Made by a program: the position numbers and the translations under genes
DNA from: an uncultured beta proteobacterium
GTDB lineage: Bacteria > Pseudomonadota > Gammaproteobacteria > Burkholderiales > Burkholderiaceae
Length of the DNA stretch: 6,331 nt
Reading direction: 5' to 3'
Assembly: GCA_903845455.1 (NCBI GenBank)
Contig: CAIMXN010000144.1
Location: 1-6,331 of the forward strand
In this document: piece after piece, positions 1-6,152 of the stretch
Numbering within the stretch: position 1 is the first letter of the stretch
Layout of the letters: each line of letters starts with the position of its first letter
The notes under the pieces: generated by a model
Database searches by the model: none
Seen by the model: the letters and a program-made list of their open reading frames with translations, nothing else
What the model was told of the DNA's origin: nothing

Positions 1-17
1 AAGGCTACAATGCCAGT

Positions 18-299
18 ATGAGTGAGCAAACCCCTCCTTCCTCCAGCGATTTATCGGTTGACGAGCTGTCGACAGTAATTCAGCGCATCGCTGATAAGGT
101 CCAACTCATTTCCGAGGAAGTGAAGAACCTTAACCAAAATCGCCTTCAACTGGAAGGTAAGATTGAGGATGCGCAAAAACGGATTCAACATATTTTGAGT
201 CGACTACCAGAACAGAATGATGGTCGCCAATTAAATTTACTTGGCGAGGCAACTCCCCCAACTTCCTTAGAGGACGACAATGAGCCAACGACGCATTGA
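18..299 (+). CDS. Small coiled-coil protein encoded directly upstream of zapA (ZapB-like / TIGR02449-like)
   Basis: A 93-residue acidic, soluble protein with no signal peptide or membrane segment. Residues about 13-63 form a continuous amphipathic helix with heptad-like hydrophobic spacing, from VDELSTVIQRI to RIQHILSRLPE, which indicates a coiled coil. The tail is polar and Pro/Asp/Glu-rich. From memory, small coiled-coil proteins ending in an A-x-x-R-[IV]-x-x-[IL]-[IL]-x-R-L motif commonly sit just before zapA in beta- and gammaproteobacteria, and are annotated as TIGR02449 or ZapB-like. A cell-division role is inferred from context only. The last 20 bases overlap zapA, so the two are probably translationally coupled. 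The ATG at 18 is the only reasonable start. The only purine run upstream is AAGG at 1-4, rather far away. A TACAAT box at 6-11 raises the possibility of a leaderless message. Confidence 0.8.
   Translation: MSEQTPPSSSDLSVDELSTVIQRIADKVQLISEEVKNLNQNRLQLEGKIEDAQKRIQHILSRLPEQNDGRQLNLLGEATPPTSLEDDNEPTTH
269..274 (+). promoter_or_regulatory. Ribosome binding site of zapA inside the upstream gene
   Basis: AGAGGA lies 5 nt before the ATG at 280 and inside the coding region of the preceding small gene. It fixes the zapA start and supports coupled translation, because the upstream stop codon (297-299) falls just after initiation. Confidence 0.7.
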
Positions 300-642
300 A
301 GTAACTCTTGCTGGCCAAAAAATTGCGCTAGCCACCAGTGCCGAACATGAGCCACTGCTTCGTGCCGCCTGCACATTAGTGGATGAACAAATTCAGCTGG
401 CGATTAATGGTGGTAACCGGAGTATTGAGCGAGCAAGCATGATGGCAGCCCTCAAAATTGCTGGCGATCTTATTACCTTAAAAAATGCCACTCCCGATAC
501 CAATACACAAAGTATTTCTTCTGGCATTAACTCAGAAGAAATGATTCGCCTGCAAAGCGAAATTCGATCCTTAGAAGATCAAGTAGACGCTTTGATGCAA
601 ACCCTTTCCCTGCCTGGTTCGCCAAGGCCAATAGTTCCTTGA
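280..642 (+). CDS. zapA: Cell division protein ZapA
   Basis: A 120-residue cytoplasmic protein of the ZapA family, which binds FtsZ and promotes protofilament bundling in the division ring. The N-terminal globular domain (residues about 1-70) shows the family pattern: a beta-strand start (RRIEVTLAGQKIALA), then a helix with LLRAACTLVDEQI, then the RASMMAALKIAGDLITLK helix. After a Ser/Thr/Asn-rich linker, residues about 85-108 (EEMIRLQSEIRSLEDQVDALMQ) form the C-terminal coiled coil used for dimer and tetramer assembly. Length is slightly above the usual 100-110 because of a Pro-rich tail (LPGSPRPIVP). The DNA encoding that tail also forms the 5' strand of the 6S RNA closing stem, so the tail's sequence may be shaped by the RNA. 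zapA followed by the 6S RNA gene is also the E. coli order. Confidence 0.95.
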   Translation: MSQRRIEVTLAGQKIALATSAEHEPLLRAACTLVDEQIQLAINGGNRSIERASMMAALKIAGDLITLKNATPDTNTQSISSGINSEEMIRLQSEIRSLEDQVDALMQTLSLPGSPRPIVP

Positions 643-819
643 ACCGATGCGCAAGCATCCGGAACGATCTTTACATTGTGGGCGTGAGCGTTTCGAAACT
701 TCACAGTGTCAGCCTCGAGCTGTTCACTCCCTGAACTTCTTAATGCACCCGAAACAAAGTAGCCGTTCCACCTTGAACCTTAGGGTTCGGGATGACGGCC
801 TAGCGGCTAAGGCGGGGAA
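605..819 (+). ncRNA. ssrS: 6S RNA (RNA polymerase-binding regulatory RNA)
   Basis: 6S RNA mimics an open promoter and sequesters sigma70 RNA polymerase in stationary phase. The closing arm pairs 606-615 with 810-819 (10 bp, one G-U), then 620-622 with 803-805, and 625-629 with 797-801. It continues with 634-638/789-793 and 641-645/784-788. A central bubble follows (about 646-660 and 770-783), and the apical arm opens with GGAACG 661-666 paired to CGTTCC 764-769. The 3' side carries CACCTTGAACC-TTAG-GGTTC, nearly the E. coli 6S sequence. CCTTGAACCGAT ending at U648 matches E. coli CCCTGAGCCGAU ending at U44, and 605 to 648 is 44 nt, so the product-RNA start is conserved. The 5' bubble strand contains a GATGC-GCAA-GCATC hairpin (646-659). 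Ends are inferred from pairing. Length is about 215 nt against 184 in E. coli, with the extra bases in the apical arm. No separate promoter is obvious, so processing from a zapA transcript is possible. Confidence 0.92.
809..817 (+). promoter_or_regulatory. Ribosome binding region of the TauE-family gene, inside the 6S RNA closing stem
   Basis: The only purine-rich stretch before the ATG at 823 is AAGGCGGGG. AAGG (809-812) leaves 10 nt to the ATG and GGGG (814-817) leaves 5. Bases 810-819 are also the 3' strand of the 6S RNA outer helix. In a transcript containing the whole 6S sequence, this site would be base-paired. Confidence 0.5.
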
Positions 820-822
820 TTC

Positions 823-1641
823 ATGTCAATAAGTGACATTGTCATGCTGATGTTTTGTGGGAGCATCTCTGGCTTTCTAGCGGGGCTCCTTGGCATTGGC
901 GGTGGCATGATTTTGGTGCCCTTCATGATTTTGGTTTTTAATCATTTGGGCTTTAGTCAAGAGATCATTGTTCATATGGCTATTGCCACGGGCATGGCCA
1001 CCATTCTATTTACAACCTCATCTGCCATCTGGGCTCATCATAAACATAGCTCGATTGATTGGAAACTAGTAGTCGCCTTAAGTCCCGGGATGGTGATCGG
1101 TGGCTTGATAGGTGGCAGCGAACTTTTCGAGGCGGTCAAAACATCTTGGCTCTCGCTTTTCTTTGCCATCTTTATTGTGTATACCTCGATTCAAATGCTG
1201 ATCAATAAGAAACCAAAATCCGGTAGAGACTTGCCAGGCCCTATTGGTCTATTTTCATTTGGTGCATTTGCTGGAGTCTTATCCAGTCTAGTTGGCGCTG
1301 GTGGCGCCTTTATCACTGTACCTTTCATGCTTTGGTGCAATGTGAAGCCGCATATTGCTATGGCGAGCTCTTCTGGTCTAGGTTTCCCAATCGCAGCGGC
1401 ATCAACCCTTGGATATATGTATGGTAGTTGGGGCAACCCGAACTTACCAGCAGGCTCCATGGGCTTTGTTTATTTGCCGGCCGTGGCTTATATTGTGGTG
1501 GTGAGTATTTTTACCGCACCCCTTGGTGCTAAGTTAGCGAGAAAACTGAATGTCTCCCAACTCAAAAGAGTTTTCGGCATCCTGTTATTTTTCCTTGCAG
1601 CCTTCATGTTTAATGAAAGTCGCAAAGCATTTGGTTTTTAA
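823..1641 (+). CDS. TauE/SafE-family membrane permease (putative anion/sulfite-type exporter)
   Basis: A 272-residue polytopic inner-membrane protein with about 7-8 hydrophobic segments. It shows the internal duplication typical of the TauE/SafE (DUF81) family. The first repeat is GFLAGLLGIGGGMILVPFM at residues 17-35. The second is GVLSSLVGAGGAFITVPFML at residues 151-170. Each helical half begins with its glycine-rich motif. The AHHKHSSIDW loop (71-80) after the third segment is also typical of the family. Known members export sulfite, sulfoacetate or related organic anions, but the substrate cannot be read from sequence and no sulfur-metabolism gene is nearby. The ATG at 823 gives a normal 16-residue lead into the first repeat. 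The next ATG (844) would trim the first membrane segment. The gene begins about 4 nt after the 6S RNA stem and its stop overlaps the matB stop tail to tail. Confidence 0.92.
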   Translation: MSISDIVMLMFCGSISGFLAGLLGIGGGMILVPFMILVFNHLGFSQEIIVHMAIATGMATILFTTSSAIWAHHKHSSIDWKLVVALSPGMVIGGLIGGSELFEAVKTSWLSLFFAIFIVYTSIQMLINKKPKSGRDLPGPIGLFSFGAFAGVLSSLVGAGGAFITVPFMLWCNVKPHIAMASSSGLGFPIAAASTLGYMYGSWGNPNLPAGSMGFVYLPAVAYIVVVSIFTAPLGAKLARKLNVSQLKRVFGILLFFLAAFMFNESRKAFGF

Positions 1642-3161
1642 CTAGTGTATTGCTGACGCAAAATATTCTTTTGCACTTTACCCATCGCATTACGCGGCAG
1701 ATCAGCAACAATTTCTAAGCGCTTGGGTATTTTGAAGTTTGCAATTTGTGTTTTCAAGGTCGCAATCATCGCTTGCGGATCCAATGTAACTCCCGCTTTA
1801 GGCACTACTACTGCCATCACCGCTTCACCAAAATCTGGATGCGGAATACCAATTACTGCGCTCTCTTCGACACCATCCATGTCGTCAATAAAGCTCTCGA
1901 TTTCTTTTGGATACACGTTATAGCCACCAGAAATAATAAGATCTTTACTGCGACCGACGATGCACAAGTAATCTTTAGGCGCATTGCCGCCGTTCGCAGC
2001 CCCACCCCAGCGACCGACGTCACCTGTTTTGAACCAGCCGTCTTTAGTAAATTCTTCGGCGGTCTTCTCTGGCATACGCCAGTAGCCCGGAAATACATTG
2101 GGACCTTTGACTTGAATGTTGCCAATCTCATTAACACCACAAAGCTTATTGTCATCGCCTATGACACGTACTTTCACACCAGGCAATGGCAGACCAACAG
2201 AACCGCCTACGCGACTACCTTTATAGGGATTAGAAACCAGCATCACCGTCTCGCTCATACCATAGCGCTCCAGAATCGGTTGACCAATCACTGCCTTAAA
2301 GGCGTTAAAGGTTTCAGTCAACAGTGGTGCTGAACCTGAAACAAACAAGCGCATATTGCGTGCGACTTGCTTAGTAAAGCCTTTATCAGCTAACAGGCGG
2401 ACATAGAAGGTAGGCACACCCATCATCACAGTCGAGTTCGGCATATGGTGAATAAGTTGCGCAGTATCTAAACGGGGTAACCAAATCATTTTGCTGCCAT
2501 TAATCAATGCACCATGCGCAGCGACAAACAAACCGTGGACGTGAAAAATAGGCAAAGCATGCAATAAGACGTCATCTTTTTTCCAGCCCCAGAACTTTTG
2601 TAAAACTTGCGCATTGCTGCCTAAGTTTTTATGGGTCAACATCGCACCTTTACTACGGCCAGTCGTACCGGAGGTATAGAGAATCGCAGCGAGATCATCA
2701 TCTTTTGTCGCGACAGTCTTGAACTGATCGCTTTGAACTGCAGAGCGCTCCAACAAACTGCCGGTCCGATCTTCATCTAGGGTGAGGACATGCTTCGTAC
2801 CCGCCTTAAATGCTACTTGAGATACCCAAGAGAAGTTCTTACTGCTACAAACTACCAAAGCAGGCTCAGCATTCTCAATGAAGTACTGCATTTCTGCTGC
2901 TTGGTAAGCAGTATTCAGAGGAAGGTACACATAGCCAGCACGAATGGTAGCAAGATATAAAAATAAGGCCTCGGGGGATTTCTCGACCTGAACGGCAATG
3001 CGCGAACCTTTTGGAAGTTTTAAATTCTTCAAAAGATTGGCCATCATAGCCGTAGCCCGCTCCACATCACTCCAGGAATAATACAAACCATCTTGCGTTT
3101 CAATCGCGCAAGCTTTTTTACCTTTTGGAAAACCTTTTTCCAATACTGAATACAAATTCAT
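1638..3161 (-). CDS. matB: Malonyl-CoA synthetase (AMP-forming malonate-CoA ligase)
   Basis: A 507-residue cytoplasmic enzyme of the ANL superfamily: malonate + ATP + CoA gives malonyl-CoA + AMP + PPi. Motifs in order are the phosphate loop YTSGTTGRSKG (162-172), LPIFHVHGLFVA (203-214), the adenine-binding RYGMSET (299-305), the TGD ribose-binding motif (379-381), the hinge GRSKDLIISGGYNVYPKE (403-420), and the catalytic lysine in PRNAMGKVQKN (K495). SNPYKGSRVGGSVGLPLPGV (310-329) is the MatB signature. Its arginine belongs to the family's malonate-binding pocket, and the C-terminal PRN-MGKVQKNILRQQY run is near-identical to MatB as I remember it. The family is usually about 500 residues. A small Gly/Asn-rich insertion (about 384-397) follows the TGD motif. 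The start is supported by AGGA 8 nt upstream. The gene is last in the mat cluster, 19 nt after matM. Confidence 0.94.
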   Translation of the reverse strand: MNLYSVLEKGFPKGKKACAIETQDGLYYSWSDVERATAMMANLLKNLKLPKGSRIAVQVEKSPEALFLYLATIRAGYVYLPLNTAYQAAEMQYFIENAEPALVVCSSKNFSWVSQVAFKAGTKHVLTLDEDRTGSLLERSAVQSDQFKTVATKDDDLAAILYTSGTTGRSKGAMLTHKNLGSNAQVLQKFWGWKKDDVLLHALPIFHVHGLFVAAHGALINGSKMIWLPRLDTAQLIHHMPNSTVMMGVPTFYVRLLADKGFTKQVARNMRLFVSGSAPLLTETFNAFKAVIGQPILERYGMSETVMLVSNPYKGSRVGGSVGLPLPGVKVRVIGDDNKLCGVNEIGNIQVKGPNVFPGYWRMPEKTAEEFTKDGWFKTGDVGRWGGAANGGNAPKDYLCIVGRSKDLIISGGYNVYPKEIESFIDDMDGVEESAVIGIPHPDFGEAVMAVVVPKAGVTLDPQAMIATLKTQIANFKIPKRLEIVADLPRNAMGKVQKNILRQQYTS

Positions 3162-3180
3162 GAAAACTTTCCTTGATTTC

Positions 3181-4536
3181 TTAAACTAAAGGCGCGCCCA
3201 TTACCCAGTTGGATAATCCAGTCGCAATCTCAGGGAATACGCAAAGCAATACCACTGAGAGAAGCATGATGACAACAAAAGGCATAACACCCCAAATGAT
3301 TTCACGCAAAGTGATATCGGGAGCAATATTTTTAATCACAAAAATATTGAGCCCAACAGGGGGATGGATTAATCCAGTCTCCATCACAATCGTCATGACT
3401 ACGCCAAACCAAATCAGGTCAAATCCTGCAGCACGCAAAGGAGGCAAGAAGATCGGGGAAGTCATCAAAATAATGGATACGGGTGGCAGAAAGAAACCCA
3501 AGACAATCACCATGAATAAGATTGCGGCAAGCAAGACCCAACGCGAAGTACCTAAATCAACGATCGCTTGGGCGGCTGTTTGACTCAAGTGCAGGTAACT
3601 CATCACATTAGCAAAGAGAAGCGACATACCAATAATGAACATCAACATGGCCGATTCACGAATAGTGACATCTAAGAGCGGATATAAATCCTTGAAACGC
3701 CACATCCTGTAAATAACTGCAATCAGCAAGAAGGCAAAGACAGCACCTAAGCCAGCCGTTTCAGCGGGAGTTGCATATCCGCCGTAGAGCGCAACCATCA
3801 CACCAATCAACAGCACTAAGAATGGCAGCACTCTTGGTAAGGAGCTCATCTTTTGCTGCATGGTGTAGTTCTGGCGATCCAAAATAGGATTCGGAACTGC
3901 ATTCACGCTATAAGCTTCATGGGCACTTGCATACTCTTTACGGAAGCGATAAATGGTGTAAGCAGAGAAGAAAACCACCAGCATGATGCCAGGGCCAATC
4001 GCGGCTAGAAACAATCTACCTAATGATTGTTCTGCGGCAACTGAGTACAAAATCATCGTAATCGAGGGGGGCAACAAAATACCCAGCGTGCCACCCGCAG
4101 CAATAATGCCTGCTGCAAACCCAGGGGAGTAACCACGCTTGCGCATTTCTGGAATGCCAGCACTGCCAATAGCAGAGCAAGTTGCAGGACTCGAGCCAGC
4201 CATCGCTGCAAATAATGCACAAGCAAAGACGTTGGCAACACCCAAACCACCAGGAACCTTACCCATCCATACATGCAAAGCATCGTATAAATCTTTACCA
4301 GCACGGGAACGACCAATCGCCGCACCCTTCAGAATAAATAATGGGATAGACATTAAGGTAATACTCGACATCTCTTCATATACATTTTGAGCAATCGTAT
4401 CCAAAGAGGATGCCGGCATAAAGAAATACATAAAAATGACTGCCACAATGCCCAGAGCAAAAGCAATGGAAATTCCGGAGAACATAATGAGTAGAGTAAC
4501 TACTGCAAATAAAATTCCGATAGTTAAAATAGACAT
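3181..4536 (-). CDS. matM: TRAP transporter large permease (DctM type), probable malonate carrier MatM
   Basis: A 451-residue inner-membrane protein of the TRAP large-subunit family, which carries out Na+-coupled substrate translocation. It is hydrophobic throughout, with a dozen or so membrane segments. Family motifs include MAGSSPATCSAIGSAGIPEMRKRGY (112-136) with the conserved GSSPAT, AAGGTLGILLPPS (146-158), and in the second half GFFLPPVSIILMTSPIFLPP and METGLIHPPVGLNIFVIKNIAP. The two halves repeat each other, as expected for the inverted-repeat fold. It is slightly longer than the usual 425-435 residues, mostly through a charged loop at about 195-235 (from YRFRKEY to MSSLPRV). The ATG lies 2 nt after the matQ stop, with an AGAGGGGGT Shine-Dalgarno inside the matQ end. 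Malonate as substrate is inferred from the flanking matB and matA. The family alone would only say C4-dicarboxylate or a related acid. Confidence 0.92.
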   Translation of the reverse strand: MSILTIGILFAVVTLLIMFSGISIAFALGIVAVIFMYFFMPASSLDTIAQNVYEEMSSITLMSIPLFILKGAAIGRSRAGKDLYDALHVWMGKVPGGLGVANVFACALFAAMAGSSPATCSAIGSAGIPEMRKRGYSPGFAAGIIAAGGTLGILLPPSITMILYSVAAEQSLGRLFLAAIGPGIMLVVFFSAYTIYRFRKEYASAHEAYSVNAVPNPILDRQNYTMQQKMSSLPRVLPFLVLLIGVMVALYGGYATPAETAGLGAVFAFLLIAVIYRMWRFKDLYPLLDVTIRESAMLMFIIGMSLLFANVMSYLHLSQTAAQAIVDLGTSRWVLLAAILFMVIVLGFFLPPVSIILMTSPIFLPPLRAAGFDLIWFGVVMTIVMETGLIHPPVGLNIFVIKNIAPDITLREIIWGVMPFVVIMLLSVVLLCVFPEIATGLSNWVMGAPLV

Positions 4537-4538
4537 GC

Positions 4539-5057
4539 TTAATGACCCCCTCTAATGGCATCAGGGGCTACTTGCTTTCTGACAAAAATCTGAATAAATA
4601 ATTGAATGGTCAGTAAAACCATCCCAGTAAACATCATTGAATATGGAACCCACAATGAAGGAGCCCAAGTGGAATTGGTTACCTGACCATCAACCCATGC
4701 TTCTACAAGTAAATCCCATGTCTTGGTTGCAAAGAAAGCAAAGAAGAGGCAGGAGATGATGTCAATCACGACCCCACGAACGCGATTTACAGGGTGAGGC
4801 AGCAAACCTTCAATTGCTGAAATACCGATGTGGCCACGCTTTTCTTGCACATAAGAACTGCACATGAAAGTGACACCCACTAAGCAAAATAAAGCAGCTT
4901 CATCTTGCCAGTCATTTGCTGCATGAAATAAACCTCGTGACATCACGCTGTAGCTCAAAATCAATGCTGCCGCCATCAGCGCAATGGACCCAAGAATCAC
5001 TAAGCATTTATTCAGCGCCGACATCAATTTATCGGCAGCCATCAGAAGGGCCAGCAT
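4539..5057 (-). CDS. matQ: TRAP transporter small membrane subunit (DctQ type), probable MatQ
   Basis: A 172-residue inner-membrane protein with four predicted helices at roughly 18-40, 51-68, 94-113 and 137-159. This is the standard DctQ layout. The NDWQDEAALFCLVGVTFM stretch entering helix 2 resembles the family's conserved W-x-x-E motif, and the C-terminal helix ends in basic residues. It forms the membrane complex with the DctM subunit and is needed for transport. It starts 1 nt after the matP stop (TAA-A-ATG) and ends 2 nt before matM, so all three are almost certainly co-translated. The start is not certain: an in-frame ATG at codon 6 (5040-5042) also gives a complete protein. Neither start has a strong ribosome site. 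The first is favoured because of its coupling to matP. Confidence 0.91.
   Translation of the reverse strand: MLALLMAADKLMSALNKCLVILGSIALMAAALILSYSVMSRGLFHAANDWQDEAALFCLVGVTFMCSSYVQEKRGHIGISAIEGLLPHPVNRVRGVVIDIISCLFFAFFATKTWDLLVEAWVDGQVTNSTWAPSLWVPYSMMFTGMVLLTIQLFIQIFVRKQVAPDAIRGGH
4545..4554 (-). promoter_or_regulatory. Ribosome binding site of matM inside matQ
   Basis: On the minus strand TAGAGGGGGT lies 8 nt before the matM ATG and within the last codons of matQ. It is a strong purine-rich match that fixes the matM start and supports coupling across the 2-nt gap. Confidence 0.6.
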
Positions 5058-5058
5058 T

Positions 5059-6093
5059 TTATGAAATCTTCTCAGCTGAACGCATCATGGCAGCACAAGT
5101 TTCATTACGGTCTGAAAACTCTTTCCAAGCTGAAGGCTTAGCAACTGCCTTCCACTTATCTACTACCGATGCATCCATTTCAAATACTTTATTACCAGCT
5201 CTAGCAAAGGCAATCGCTGCGTCAATGTCATCTAACTTAGCTTGCTCCATGCCAAATTTTTCCATATCCACACCTACCGCCATAATAATGTCGCGCTGAT
5301 TAGCCGGTAAAGCATCAAAGACCATCTTGGACATCATCAAAGGCTCCAACATAAACCAGTAGGATTTATTTTTAGCAGAGGTGAAGTTCTTCGTTAACTC
5401 AGCCAACTTGAATGACATCAAACTAGCAGAAGAGGTATAGGCTGCTTCTAATGAACCTGTCTGAACCGCTTGATAGATTTCATTCGAAGGAATCGATGTC
5501 ATCACTGAGCCGCCAGCAGCTTTTAACATGGCATCGAACTCACGACTGCCCCCGCGCACCTTAACGCCCTTAATGTCATCTGGCACAACAATCGGGCCTG
5601 AACGAGTAGCTACGCCACCTGCCTGCCATACCCAACTCACGATCACGATACCCTTAGACTCCATGACCTTGTTCAGGATTTTGCCGACTTCAGCATTCTT
5701 CCATTTGGCGCCCTGCTCATAGCTAGTAACCAATGCTGGCATCAGGCCAATATTGGCTTCCACAACCTCACCACCAGCATAAGGCATTGGATAGAAACTC
5801 AAATCAAGAGCGCCTTTACGTAAAGCGCTAAATTGAGCGTTAGTCTTCATTAGGGAAGACTGAGGGTACACATCAAACTTCAATGCACCTTTCGTTTTTT
5901 TAGTAACTTCTTCTGCAAATTTCTTGCACAGACGATCACGAAAGTCGGTACCACTAGGAAATTGATGGGAGATCTTTAGACTTTTACCGCTATCTTGAGC
6001 CCAAGTCGGTAAGTTATAACTCGCTAAAGATGCACCTGCTGCGCCCAACATTAGTTGACGACGTAACTGACTAATTTCTTTTGAATCTGTCAT
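5059..6093 (-). CDS. matP: TRAP transporter periplasmic binding protein (DctP type), probable malonate-binding MatP
   Basis: A 344-residue exported solute-binding protein. The N-terminus has a charged region, the pair R11-R12 followed by QLMLGAAGASLASYN, and a probable cleavage near TWA-QD (after residue 32). This looks like a twin-arginine signal rather than a plain Sec one. The mature part fits the DctP family: LKISHQFPSGTD at the start, GALDLSF, LVTSYEQG, then PDDIKGVKVRGGS with R180. R180 is at the position of the family's carboxylate-binding arginine. IPSNEIYQAVQTGSLEAAYTS follows at 201-221. Residues 243-262 (KSYWFMLEPLMMSKMVFDAL) also align with family expectations. It delivers the ligand to MatQ/MatM. 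The start is fixed by AGGAG with 6-nt spacing. The gene is first after a 147-bp gap that contains a promoter candidate. Malonate specificity is inferred from its neighbours. Confidence 0.92.
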   Translation of the reverse strand: MTDSKEISQLRRQLMLGAAGASLASYNLPTWAQDSGKSLKISHQFPSGTDFRDRLCKKFAEEVTKKTKGALKFDVYPQSSLMKTNAQFSALRKGALDLSFYPMPYAGGEVVEANIGLMPALVTSYEQGAKWKNAEVGKILNKVMESKGIVIVSWVWQAGGVATRSGPIVVPDDIKGVKVRGGSREFDAMLKAAGGSVMTSIPSNEIYQAVQTGSLEAAYTSSASLMSFKLAELTKNFTSAKNKSYWFMLEPLMMSKMVFDALPANQRDIIMAVGVDMEKFGMEQAKLDDIDAAIAFARAGNKVFEMDASVVDKWKAVAKPSAWKEFSDRNETCAAMMRSAEKIS

Positions 6094-6099
6094 TTCAAT

Positions 6100-6104
6100 C
6101 TCCT
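6100..6104 (-). promoter_or_regulatory. Ribosome binding site of matP
   Basis: AGGAG on the minus strand is 6 nt before the matP ATG. It is the clearest Shine-Dalgarno in the cluster and confirms this start, which keeps the complete twin-arginine signal. Confidence 0.75.
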
Positions 6105-6152
6105 GATTAAATATTTCTTTTTATTCATTTCAGCCACTTAGGCATCGTCAGT

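Noticed and set aside
647..832. 61-codon plus-strand reading frame between zapA and the permease gene
   Set aside because: It lies almost wholly inside the 6S RNA. Its composition is unlike a protein and it has no ribosome site. The base pairing explains the sequence better.
823..1641. 5-formyltetrahydrofolate cyclo-ligase (ygfA) expected after 6S RNA as in E. coli
   Set aside because: The translated sequence is clearly a polytopic TauE/SafE-family protein with two glycine-rich repeats and no cyclo-ligase motifs.
1950..2019. Direct repeat GCGACCGACG at 1950-1959 and 2010-2019
   Set aside because: Both copies encode Val-Gly-Arg motifs of MatB (IVGRS and DVGRW). The 10-base identity is a codon coincidence, not a mobile or regulatory repeat.
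1746..2333. 195-codon plus-strand reading frame opposite matB
   Set aside because: It is antisense to the conserved adenylation-enzyme core of matB. It lacks a ribosome site, and its low-complexity His/Asn/Thr composition is what the reverse frame of matB would give.
3209..3583. 124-codon plus-strand reading frame opposite matM
   Set aside because: It is a shadow of the hydrophobic matM codons. The Lys/Thr/Ile-rich product has no recognisable fold or initiation signal.
4916..5299. 127-codon plus-strand reading frame across the matP-matQ junction
   Set aside because: It is antisense to two well-supported genes and resembles no known protein. There is no ribosome site.
6120..6150. Tiny upstream reading frame (ATG-CCT-AAG-TGG-CTG-AAA-TGA) in the matP leader
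   Set aside because: It has no ribosome site, and its first codon would lie at or before the predicted transcript start, so a leader-peptide role is not supported.
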